Assembly (NCBI GenBank): GCA_031555145.1
Contig: JAVBUR010000027.1
Span: 24,882-88,881, forward strand
Length of the DNA: 64,000 bases
Source: JAJDIA01 sp031555145
GTDB taxonomy: Bacteria > Bacteroidota > Bacteroidia > Bacteroidales > Tannerellaceae
Direction: 5' to 3'
In this document: positions 33,983 through 41,642 of the stretch, one piece after another
Layout: every line of letters begins with the position of its first letter
Numbering within the stretch: the stretch's first letter is position 1
Position numbers and translations under genes: made by a program
Notes under the pieces: generated by a model
The model's database searches: none
What the model saw: only the letters and a program-made list of their open reading frames with translations
Told to the model about the DNA's origin: nothing

Positions 33983-36361
33983 TCAACCCTCCACCTTTCC
34001 CAAATACTCCCCTATCACCATAAACTCATCCGTTTCTTCTTCCAAGACAATCGGGTCGTAGTCCTTATTTTTTGGTTTCAGTGAAATGCGTTCATGCAAC
34101 CATTCTTCGGTTTCGCGATCATAAGATTTCTCACTGACGTACTGTTTGATAGAATAACTACCACCATTATCCGGATCATAGTAGTTATGATGTTGGACAA
34201 GAACAATTTTCCCATTTCGGCTCCCAGCTACATTATTTCGAAACACACACAGATCACCATCGTTGATTAGAGGTTCCATGGAATGCCCAAAAGCTTTGAC
34301 GACAAACATATTTCGATTCAGCCGTCCTATGCCTTCAACTTTTACCCAACCTAATTCATCGACAACTTGCCCTTCTCCAAACTTTCCACATGCCGCCTTG
34401 ATTGAATAGTAAGGAAGAAAATCCACGTATTTTACATCATCATTAACTTCTGGTTCAACTCGAACATCCTTCGATATATATTCTGATGCCACTTCATTTT
34501 CAACAGATTTCAACTGACTTCTGAAATGGTCTGCCAATGCCATATCGCAGAAATATACATAACAGCCCTTCATTCCTCTCGTCATCAGTGTTCGATAGGT
34601 GTTCTTTATAATCTGATCCGTTTGCTGTTTTGCCTTGTCCGGGTCGTTTCTCATCATGCCTATGATTCCTCTTACTGATTTGTCATTAGCTGATCGCTCA
34701 GTAACATCGGTAATAACATCACCGTCACTATATCTTATATCATTACCGACTACCACCCCGACATAATCCAATTCCAATCCTTGACAAGTATGTATACAGC
34801 CAATTTCATTGATCGATTCCGGAGCAATAATCCACTTACTTCCGTCTTCTTTCAGATTCCAGCGCATCTTGAAGTCGAATTCATCAATGACCACATCGTA
34901 TGCAGAGGAGTTCTTACTACTGGCCCAATCCCAACAATAACCAGCGACCATCCTCGATTTATTATTCAGCTTGTTTTTCTTCTCAATCTCTCTACGTAGT
35001 TCATTCGGGTCTGAAAATACTCTGAAATCAAAGTCTTCCTGAGAAAGACTAATATTAGCAGTTTCACGTATCTGCAATGTATTGTCCAGCCAACTCAAAT
35101 AACCATCAGAACCATTACACCGAAATTGCGAACTAAGTTTCAGATGCTGAACAAGCGCACCACAGCTTTTTGCCCAGTTCTCGATAGACTGCTTCGACCC
35201 GATATCACTAATATGAATCTTCTGGTTATCGTCCACAAAGAAAATAGCCATTTTAGAAGCGGCGATTATTTCCAACACCTGGTTCTCCCCCAGATTCTGA
35301 TAAAGACCACTTTTAAAATTCAGTCGATGGGCCTCATCAGCTATTAAGACATCAAATGGATAATCTTTCTTCTCATAAAAACTGCCACTCCCTCCAAAAA
35401 GAGCCTTAATTCGACTTACCGGGATTGTACCGGCCAACTTATTTGCATATACTTCGCGCGGAGCCGCATTTTTTGAGACATAACGTGCCACTAGTCGTCT
35501 CTTCGTATATTCAATCAACAGATTAATCGCCACAACACTTTTACCCGTACCAGGGCCTCCTTCCACAATCAACACTTGCTTTTTGCCCTGCCCGATACGA
35601 GCAGACATGGCAAGTGCTGTTTCATAAACGACCTTTTGCTCATCCAATAAGATAAACTCCTGATTACCCTTTAACATGGATGCAAGCGCATCTGCCAGTT
35701 GTTTAGATGGTGCTATTTTACCATTCTCAATAACATACAGTACATCCTTTTTACTCGCATACTTTACATGTTGTCTGATGAACTCTCTTAACTTACCGGC
35801 ATCGGATTTAAGAAAAACAGGAGCTCGCTCTATATATTTCTGATAAAAAGGATGCGTAATCACATGATCCGGAGAATAGTTATGTAAATAGGCGCAAGGT
35901 TCAATAGTAATATGCTCATTGCGCACCGTTTCATTATAATCATAAATGATTGCAGCATACGACCATGCCTGATACGATGGATGGGCAGTTTCACTTTCTC
36001 CTTGTTGAAAACGCGTTCTAACAAGACCATCCTTTTCTGTCAGTTGAGCATTTTCCCACTGTTTCAGTTCTATGATGATTACTTTATCTTTCCATTCACT
36101 ATCCTGTCCGGTAATAATAAAGTCTATCCTTTTAGAGGTTAAAGGAACCTGATATTCTATAGCTATACCTGAATCATCTGGTATAGCCTCTGTGTTCAGT
36201 ACATTATGCATATACATCATGGAATTCTTCCAGGAAAATTTTTCATTGGGCGATGTATGACGACCTAAATGTGTATAAAAAGCAGTATCGATCCGATCCG
36301 CAATCACCCCATTAAAAACGTCCTCGATAAAACCATGCTTAGTTGAAGAATACACGATCAT
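33983..36361 (-). CDS. nuclease-like / DUF2075 helicase / S24 peptidase fusion
   Basis: A 792-residue three-part protein. Residues ~60-120 carry a PD-(D/E)xK-like pattern (RIDFIITG with Asp80, then VIIIELKQW with Glu98 and Lys100). Residues ~240-630 are a DUF2075-type P-loop helicase: Walker A EGGPGTGKS (267-275), Walker B LIADEAH (339-345), and later HTCQGLELDYVGVVVG. Residues ~643-792 form a LexA/S24 peptidase domain with candidate cleavage site at Ala-Cys-Gly (657-659), Ser694 in GHSMEP and Lys739 in YSIKQY. The ATG overlaps the mazG stop by 4 bp. The plan suggests a damage- or phage-responsive defence enzyme whose S24 tail could self-cleave; this is inference. Confidence 0.85.
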   Translation of the reverse strand: MIVYSSTKHGFIEDVFNGVIADRIDTAFYTHLGRHTSPNEKFSWKNSMMYMHNVLNTEAIPDDSGIAIEYQVPLTSKRIDFIITGQDSEWKDKVIIIELKQWENAQLTEKDGLVRTRFQQGESETAHPSYQAWSYAAIIYDYNETVRNEHITIEPCAYLHNYSPDHVITHPFYQKYIERAPVFLKSDAGKLREFIRQHVKYASKKDVLYVIENGKIAPSKQLADALASMLKGNQEFILLDEQKVVYETALAMSARIGQGKKQVLIVEGGPGTGKSVVAINLLIEYTKRRLVARYVSKNAAPREVYANKLAGTIPVSRIKALFGGSGSFYEKKDYPFDVLIADEAHRLNFKSGLYQNLGENQVLEIIAASKMAIFFVDDNQKIHISDIGSKQSIENWAKSCGALVQHLKLSSQFRCNGSDGYLSWLDNTLQIRETANISLSQEDFDFRVFSDPNELRREIEKKNKLNNKSRMVAGYCWDWASSKNSSAYDVVIDEFDFKMRWNLKEDGSKWIIAPESINEIGCIHTCQGLELDYVGVVVGNDIRYSDGDVITDVTERSANDKSVRGIIGMMRNDPDKAKQQTDQIIKNTYRTLMTRGMKGCYVYFCDMALADHFRSQLKSVENEVASEYISKDVRVEPEVNDDVKYVDFLPYYSIKAACGKFGEGQVVDELGWVKVEGIGRLNRNMFVVKAFGHSMEPLINDGDLCVFRNNVAGSRNGKIVLVQHHNYYDPDNGGSYSIKQYVSEKSYDRETEEWLHERISLKPKNKDYDPIVLEEETDEFMVIGEYLGKVEG

Positions 36362-36699
36362 AATTCATTGTATTTCTTTGCGTTTCCTTTAGCCTTTCCT
36401 ACAGGGTATTTTTCTGAATTCTTCCGTATTTTATCTATCATTATAGTCTTAATATCCAAGTCATATTTATGAGCCAGCAGAAATGCATAATTAAAGATAT
36501 CGGCCAATTCTTCTTTAATTCTATCAACAGACACATCCTCTGCCTTTTTCCACAAAAAAGCCTCATTCAGTTCAGAGGCCTCTATTGACAGCGCAAGTGC
36601 CAAATCTTTACCATTATGAAACTGCGCCCAATCTCTTTCTTCGGAAAAGGCAACTACTTGTTCCATTATATCAGCTAAGTCGGAATAATATTCGGGCAT
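36358..36699 (-). CDS. MazG-like nucleotide pyrophosphohydrolase
   Basis: A 113-residue all-alpha NTP pyrophosphatase. It shows the MazG/MazG-like metal motif: ALALSIEASELNEAFLW (ExxE) and ELADIFNYAFLLAHKYD (ExxD). It hydrolyses nucleoside triphosphates to monophosphates. The stop overlaps the helicase-fusion start (4 bp), so the two are translationally coupled. A good promoter (TTTG, 21 bp, TACCTTTG) lies upstream. Confidence 0.88.
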   Translation of the reverse strand: MPEYYSDLADIMEQVVAFSEERDWAQFHNGKDLALALSIEASELNEAFLWKKAEDVSVDRIKEELADIFNYAFLLAHKYDLDIKTIMIDKIRKNSEKYPVGKAKGNAKKYNEL

Positions 36700-36743
36700 A
36701 CTTAAAGGATTCTACTAAAATAAACATATAATCTGTAATCCTA

Positions 36744-36776
36744 CAAAGGTATTGATTTTTATGACTATACAACAAA
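36744..36776 (-). promoter_or_regulatory. promoter of the mazG-helicase operon
   Basis: On the minus strand: -33 TTTG (36773-36776), 21-bp spacer, -7 TACCTTTG (36744-36751), 45 bp before the ATG. Both boxes and spacing fit the Bacteroidetes consensus. Confidence 0.7.
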
Positions 36777-36821
36777 CAAATCTACAAAACATTACCATAA
36801 CAAAACTACTCTTCCACTCAT

Positions 36822-36914
36822 ACTATCCAACCCTCCACCCTCCCTTTATCTTACTCTCTTCCTGCAAGATAGCGGGTGGATAGTTCCTCCCAAACTATCC
36901 ACCTACTATCCACC
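36822..36914 (-). repeat. left inverted repeat of the VapE/HU module
   Basis: The core 36875-36914, read on the minus strand, is GGTGGATAGT-A-GGTGGATAGT followed by a spacer and AACTATCCACC. It matches the right copy (39372-39411, plus strand) over 40 bp with about six differences. Each copy also folds on itself (11-bp stem GGTGGATAGTT/AACTATCCACC here). An outer block 36822-36840 (GGTTGGATAG on the minus strand) matches 39450-39467 at the same distance from the core. Confidence 0.75.
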
Positions 36915-36930
36915 CGGTAATTGCGTTTTT

Positions 36931-38295
36931 TCAGCTGGCCTTTTCTATCTCCACCTCCATCAGTCGATACAAATTACACTGCTTCCCTTTCTTTTTCTCG
37001 ACCCCCATCGAGACCAGCATACGTCCGAATTGGGTGGTGGTAACGCCGCGCATAATGGAGGAATGGGTAGAGCGCAGGCGTTCATAGAGTTTGAAGGCAG
37101 GAATCCATTGAGCTTCCTCGCCAACTTCCGGGATGCGGTAGAGGGATTGGAAAAGTTCGTGTTCCATGCCAATCTTCTGGTAGGGAGCGTTGTGGAGAAG
37201 GAGAGCGGATTCTTCGTCAGTCGTAAACCAATAAGGCTGGCCGGCAAGGAGTTCAGCTTTGAGTTGGGCGTATAGCTGGGTGTGGTCGATGGTAGAAACG
37301 TCGATTTTCGACTTTACTTCGATGCAGAGGAAGCGGCGGCTTCCGGTCGGATCGGTCAGGAGACTCGTTTGGTTGCTGGTGCCGATGAAGGAGGCGATGC
37401 GGGGCAACTCGGCGTAGTTCTTCTTGTAGGCTTTGCGGATGTTGATAGAGGGCATTTGCATGATGTTCTTGAGGGTGGTCATCTTTTTGTCGGAATACTT
37501 GTCCATCTCGTCGAGGTTGATAAGACCGAAGGAGGCGAGTTTCTGCACAGCGCCGCCCTGGGCGTTGAGGTCGTAATGGTCGGTGTAATACATCTGCAAG
37601 GCGTCGGGCATCAGCAGTTTACAGAAAGTAGACTTGTGACGTCCCTGCCGACGGCTAATCAATACCGGGGCTACACTGTTTCCGTGCAGGTGATCCATTT
37701 CCATCCATTGCGCCGTGAGGGCACGCAGCCAAATATGAAAACCACTGACCCACAACGGCTCGTCGGAAACGCGCCGCGCCAACGCCTCCACCCGATCCTG
37801 TCCGTCCCACACGGGCAGGCCATCCATATACTGATGTATCGGGTGGTATGACGGAATCAGTAATGACCGCACATACCGCCGCACATCCCTGTCCCAACAC
37901 GCAATGCCCTGTTGGTGTGCTTCAATGCAGATCGTATTTTCCTCCCGTTCGCCCAGTAGGCGAAAGGGCATCGCGCTACCTTTTCGCCGATACTCATTTG
38001 TTTCACTGATAGCATTGAAACGAAATTCGTAAGCCATTTCGAAAAATTGCTCCAGTTCCTTCATCAACGTTTGTACCGAAGAAGGGGCTGTAGTTGATGG
38101 ATCAGCCTCCGTCACCGTACGACTGACGACTGACTGCCCCCTCCGTTCCGGTTTTGGCTGCGGCCCGACAACCGGCTGTACCAGCTCAATAGCCACCGGT
38201 GGCTGCACTGCCTCCTCCCCTTTCATTTTACGGATAAACCACTGTGTCCGAAGACGTTCATACACACGAATTGCTTTCAGCATGAGATTCTTCAT
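36931..38295 (-). CDS. VapE-family P-loop helicase/primase-associated protein
   Basis: About 454 residues from the ATG at 38295 (MKNLMLKAIRVYERLR); a longer frame to 38409 would run into the repeat array. The VapE core is recognisable: HQYMDGLPVWDGQDRVE, the P-loop-like SRRQGRHKSTFCKLLM, FGLINLDEMDKYSDKKM and PTGSRRFLCIEV. A C-terminal domain (residues ~370-454) resembles the DUF3874 extension common in Bacteroidetes copies. VapE-like proteins accompany prophages, islands and plasmids as replication helicases. It is divergent from the HU-like gene at 38741, with a 22-bp repeat array between them and inverted repeats outside both. Confidence 0.88.
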   Translation of the reverse strand: MKNLMLKAIRVYERLRTQWFIRKMKGEEAVQPPVAIELVQPVVGPQPKPERRGQSVVSRTVTEADPSTTAPSSVQTLMKELEQFFEMAYEFRFNAISETNEYRRKGSAMPFRLLGEREENTICIEAHQQGIACWDRDVRRYVRSLLIPSYHPIHQYMDGLPVWDGQDRVEALARRVSDEPLWVSGFHIWLRALTAQWMEMDHLHGNSVAPVLISRRQGRHKSTFCKLLMPDALQMYYTDHYDLNAQGGAVQKLASFGLINLDEMDKYSDKKMTTLKNIMQMPSINIRKAYKKNYAELPRIASFIGTSNQTSLLTDPTGSRRFLCIEVKSKIDVSTIDHTQLYAQLKAELLAGQPYWFTTDEESALLLHNAPYQKIGMEHELFQSLYRIPEVGEEAQWIPAFKLYERLRSTHSSIMRGVTTTQFGRMLVSMGVEKKKGKQCNLYRLMEVEIEKAS

Positions 38296-38379
38296 TTTTT
38301 TGAGTTTTAAGATCAGGCTGCGAATATATAATCTGAAAGTTCGGTTTTGCAAATCTGATCGAGGGCCAAAGTAACTATC

Positions 38380-38663
38380 GTCAACTACCGCATATTTTGT
38401 TGTCAACATGCCGTAGATTTATTACTTTTGTGCTGATGCTTTTTCCGTCTCACATTACTGAGATGGTTATTCTACGAAATTGGAATTATCATCTCACGGG
38501 TATGGAATCTTTGCCTCATATTTGTGGAACAAAGATTTCACGAATGCGAGACGGAAGTTTCACGAATGCGAGACGAAGATTCCATATTCGTGAGACGAAA
38601 AGAGCATATTTATGTCTGAAAAAGGCCTTACTTATGTTGACGATAGATCTGCCTGATGTTGAC
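38380..38663. repeat. palindromic array of 22-bp units between vapE and the HU-like gene
   Basis: Near-identical direct copies TTTCACGAATGCGAGACG lie at 38536-38553 and 38558-38575, with degenerate copies at the same 22-bp step (units starting 38517, 38539, 38561, 38583, 38605). The left half has similar units inverted, such as CATCTCACGGGTATGGAATC (38489) against the reverse complement of 38579-38598. The ends carry paired boxes: GTCAAC at 38380 and 38402, and GTTGAC at 38636 and 38658, each pair 22 bp apart. The array is symmetric about ~38522, so it resembles iterons of a replication origin or a multi-site operator. Confidence 0.7.
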
Positions 38664-38740
38664 AATAGTTCTACAGGCAGGGAAGGTAAACGTATTGCGA
38701 ATTAATTACATATTGTTTTACTGTTAAAATCTTAATTATT

Positions 38741-39352
38741 ATGCCATTAGAGTACGACTTTTATGCCAATCCGGCTCCCTGGGGGAGCGACCAAAAGCCG
38801 AAACTGCATGCCCGCGTGAAGACCACCGGCACTACAAGTACGCAGAACCTGGCCGAACTGATCAAGGAATGGACTGCCTTATCGACTGCTGATGTAAAGG
38901 CGGCGCTTGATGCGCTGGCCAGGGCGATGGAGTTTGAACTTTCGTCGGGCCGACGGGTACATCTCGAAGGACTGGGTTACTTCAGTCTATCGCTCAGTTG
39001 CCCGCCCGTAGACTCACCCCGCGAGATACGCGCTGAGTCGGTGAAGATCAAGAATATCGTCTTCCGTCCCGATGTGGAATGGAAAGACCGGTTCCGCAGC
39101 GTAGATTTGGCAAAAGCACGCGACAAGAACCATTCGTTACAGTATTCGGAGATTGAGATCGACGGGCTGCTGACCGGGCACTTCATGGATCATCCCTACA
39201 TCACCGCCCGTGAATTCTGCCGTTTGTGTGGATTCACCCGCTCCACCGGTATACGCCGGATCAAAGAACTGACCGACGCCGGCAAACTGCGTTGCGTCGG
39301 TTACGGCAACGCTGTGATGTACGAGCCGACGCCGGGTAATTACCGGAGATAA
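38741..39352 (+). CDS. HU/IHF-like DNA-binding protein with C-terminal winged-helix-like extension
   Basis: A 203-residue protein of the HU-HIG type common in Bacteroidetes. Residues ~1-125 are an HU-like domain (LAELIKEWTALSTADVKAAL, SSGRRVHLEGLGYFSLSLSC, FRPDVEWKDRF). Residues ~140-203 form a small winged-helix-like domain (YITAREFCRLCGFTRSTGIR, ELTDAGKLRCVGYGNAVMYE). It probably binds and bends the adjacent repeat array and regulates or helps the divergent vapE. It is followed by the right inverted repeat of the module. Confidence 0.88.
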   Translation: MPLEYDFYANPAPWGSDQKPKLHARVKTTGTTSTQNLAELIKEWTALSTADVKAALDALARAMEFELSSGRRVHLEGLGYFSLSLSCPPVDSPREIRAESVKIKNIVFRPDVEWKDRFRSVDLAKARDKNHSLQYSEIEIDGLLTGHFMDHPYITAREFCRLCGFTRSTGIRRIKELTDAGKLRCVGYGNAVMYEPTPGNYRR

Positions 39353-39371
39353 AATAGACAACAAAAATGGA

Positions 39372-39467
39372 GGTGGATAGTTGGTGGATGGTTTGAGGCA
39401 AACTATCCACCACTTCGACCGTTCACCGACAGTCAGTTACAAGCCTGATGGAAGGTTGGATGGTTAG
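39372..39467 (+). repeat. right inverted repeat of the VapE/HU module
   Basis: Core 39372-39411: GGTGGATAGT-T-GGTGGATGGT, spacer, AACTATCCACC, matching the inverted copy at 36875-36914. An outer block GGAAGGTTGGATGGTTAG (39450-39467) corresponds to 36822-36840. The pair encloses about 2.5 kb containing vapE, the 22-bp array and the HU-like gene. Confidence 0.75.
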
Positions 39468-39494
39468 AGCTACAGAGTGGCTTTAATGGACACT

Positions 39495-40634
39495 TCAATA
39501 CACCCTCGCCAGCCAATCCGCGAAGAAGTAATCACAGACCCGGCAGGCATCTTCCTCTTGCGTGACCAGGTCGTTTTTCAACAGTGCTTTGACCGCAGCT
39601 TGTACGGAACTGGAGGATGACAGATTGTATTTCTTAATGAAAGCAGCAGAAGTGATTCCTTGTGCCTTTCCTTCTTTAGCAATTGCCTGAAGCACTTGTT
39701 TTTGCTTGGGGGATAGGGTGGAAAGCAAGTCTTTATAACTGCTCTCTCGTGCTTGAATAATGTTTGTATGGGCCAATTCATAATTATCCATACTACAATA
39801 ATCTCCGTCCGGAGTCAGTGCAAACAACTCATTCATCATCATCTGGACAAACCAGGTACAACCATCAAATTGTTGGTAAACGTGCTCAATGACAGCTTTG
39901 TCAATATGCTTTCCCCACTCCTCGAACAACCGGGCTGCAAAGCCGGCATATGTATCCATTGGTATCGGATCCAATCCCATACTGATAGCATTCTGATAAA
40001 AAGGTCTTGAGGAGGAGTTAAACATCGTATTCATCAAATGACGTTTGCTGCCGGCGAAGATAAACAACGTTTGGTGGCAGTGCTGAATACGGGCACGTAA
40101 CAAGGCATCCACGTTTTTTTCTTCATAACCGTCAATTTGCTGAAACTCGTTAATAGCTACAAGACAAGGCTTGTCTGCCGATTCCAGGTATTTCAAAATC
40201 TCATTGAGGGCGGTTTGCGGTGCCTTTATATCTCCCAGCCCGATATCTAAAACCGGTGCACCTGTGATGGGATCTAACTTCAACCCTGCACGCAAGGAAC
40301 TAATAGCCTGAAAAAATCGTCCGCTCCATACAGTCTTGCGGGGTTTGAGTTCATCATAAATAGACTTACCCAACAGGTACACAAATTCCGACAAAGAAGC
40401 AGTAGCGTAGAGATCTACATAGAATGTATAGTACTTTTTGCTTATTTGTTTCTGATGGAAACAATGCTGAATCAGTCCGGTTTTCCCCAGACGACGAGGG
40501 GAAATCAACGCGACATTCCGGCCATTCTCTATCTGCTTGATCAGGAATTCCGTTTCACGTTCACGATCGCAAAAGTAGGCATCAGAGACGTATCTGCCGA
40601 CTACAAAAGGGTTCATAGGAGCTATCGTTTTCAT
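39495..40634 (-). CDS. AAA-family ATPase with winged-helix C-terminus
   Basis: A 379-residue archaeal-type (COG1672-like) ATPase. It starts with NPFVVGRYVSDAYFCDRERE, has Walker A SPRRLGKTG (residues 45-53), Walker B-like CLVAINEFQQ near residue 185, and a C-terminal winged helix (LLSTLSPKQKQVLQAIAKEG, SSVQAAVKALLKNDLV). Function is unassigned; relatives are frequent, multi-copy genes in Bacteroidales and are suspected regulators or defence ATPases. A perfect palindrome covers its promoter (40645-40681). Confidence 0.85.
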   Translation of the reverse strand: MKTIAPMNPFVVGRYVSDAYFCDRERETEFLIKQIENGRNVALISPRRLGKTGLIQHCFHQKQISKKYYTFYVDLYATASLSEFVYLLGKSIYDELKPRKTVWSGRFFQAISSLRAGLKLDPITGAPVLDIGLGDIKAPQTALNEILKYLESADKPCLVAINEFQQIDGYEEKNVDALLRARIQHCHQTLFIFAGSKRHLMNTMFNSSSRPFYQNAISMGLDPIPMDTYAGFAARLFEEWGKHIDKAVIEHVYQQFDGCTWFVQMMMNELFALTPDGDYCSMDNYELAHTNIIQARESSYKDLLSTLSPKQKQVLQAIAKEGKAQGITSAAFIKKYNLSSSSSVQAAVKALLKNDLVTQEEDACRVCDYFFADWLARVY

Positions 40635-40644
40635 ATTCCCATCA

Positions 40645-40681
40645 TTTTATTGCAAATATAATAATTACATTTGCAATAAAA
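40645..40681. promoter_or_regulatory. 13-bp-arm palindrome holding two opposed -7 boxes
   Basis: Arms TTTTATTGCAAAT (40645-40657) and ATTTGCAATAAAA (40669-40681) are perfectly inverted around 11 bases, 11 bp upstream of the AAA ATPase start. On the minus strand the region contains TATATTTG (40653-40660) and on the plus strand TACATTTG (40666-40673), both TAnnTTTG. A further plus-strand TATATTTG lies at 40704-40711 before the SGNH-like gene. It is a strong candidate operator and divergent promoter. Confidence 0.7.
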
Positions 40682-40766
40682 TCGCCTTTTACAATATTGT
40701 TCGTATATTTGCGCTTCAATTCTTATATCAATGCTAAGCGCATATGCTTTTCACTTTTACTATTGT

Positions 40767-41558
40767 ATGAAACGGATCTACATTTTTATCGGCCTCTGTC
40801 TTTTATCGTTTAACGCTGTCTTTGCCCAGAAAGATTACGATTACAACATCCTATTGACTGGCGCTTCTTTTGCATCGCCTGCTAATACCTGGTTTGAAAT
40901 GGGCTGTAAAATACTGCATGCCAATCCGATAAACCGGGCAGTCGGCGCCGAGGCGATTGCGAATACGGCCAATCGCATGATTGACGGGAGTTTGTATTCC
41001 AAAGAGGAGTTTGAGCATCTGGATGCATTGGTCATTATGCAGGTACACGATAGGGATGTGGTCGATCCTTCCCAACTCAAAGAAAATTACGGAGACTACA
41101 ATACCCCATTTGATAGAAGTAACTATGCGGCCGCTTTCGATTATGTGATAAAGCGGTATATCACAGAATGCTATGAGTTAAAGCACGACTCTACCTCCAA
41201 ATACTACAATACGCCTATGGGTAAGCCTGCCATTATCGTATTGTGTACGAATTGGCACGATGGCCGGGTGATTTATAATACCTCTGTACGTAAATTAGCC
41301 GAGAAATGGGGGCTTCCGCTTGTCGAATTCGATGCCAACATTGGGTTTTCAAAAAACCAGCCTCACCCTGTAACCAACGAGCAATTCAGCCTTCTGTATT
41401 CAAACGACCAACAGGTAGTAAACGGCGTCAAATATGGCTGGCATCCGCTACGAGGGGAGGATTCATACATCCAACAACGTATGGCAAGTATTTTTGCCCA
41501 TAAGATGAAAGAAATTTTACCGTTTATTTCCTCCCGACCGGATCGTTCCGACCTATAA
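40767..41558 (+). CDS. secreted SGNH/GDSL-hydrolase-like protein
   Basis: About 263 residues from MKRIYIFIGLCLLSFNAVFA, a clear signal peptide; the longer start at 40731 would place 12 extra residues before it. SGNH-type blocks are visible: NILLTGASFA (catalytic Ser candidate), NRAVGAEAIANTA (block II), ALVIMQVHDRDVVD (block III) and a late GWHPLRGEDSY carrying the His. Such proteins are esterases or deacetylases, or non-enzymatic relatives. Substrate unknown. It stands alone on the plus strand, ended by the hairpin at 41579-41609. Confidence 0.7.
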   Translation: MKRIYIFIGLCLLSFNAVFAQKDYDYNILLTGASFASPANTWFEMGCKILHANPINRAVGAEAIANTANRMIDGSLYSKEEFEHLDALVIMQVHDRDVVDPSQLKENYGDYNTPFDRSNYAAAFDYVIKRYITECYELKHDSTSKYYNTPMGKPAIIVLCTNWHDGRVIYNTSVRKLAEKWGLPLVEFDANIGFSKNQPHPVTNEQFSLLYSNDQQVVNGVKYGWHPLRGEDSYIQQRMASIFAHKMKEILPFISSRPDRSDL

Positions 41559-41578
41559 ACCACTGGGGATAAAAAAGA

Positions 41579-41609
41579 AAGGAGCGCCCCACAGACCGGA
41601 ACGCTCCTT
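41579..41609. terminator. bidirectional terminator
   Basis: Perfect 8-bp stem AAGGAGCG (41579-41586) and CGCTCCTT (41602-41609) with a 15-base loop, in the 84-bp gap between two convergent genes (SGNH-like, plus, and asnA, minus). An A-rich run on the left supplies the T-run for the minus-strand transcript. Confidence 0.75.
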
Positions 41610-41642
41610 CAGAATCAACTAAAACCAATCACTACAAACTAA

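Noticed and set aside
36875..36914. Considered only a vapE terminator
   Set aside because: It does fold as a hairpin, but the near-identical inverted copy beyond the HU-like gene, plus matching outer blocks, suggests element ends; a terminator role is not excluded.
38380..38663. Considered a CRISPR array
   Set aside because: Repeats are degenerate, 22-bp period leaves no unique spacers, orientation flips at the centre, and no cas gene is nearby.
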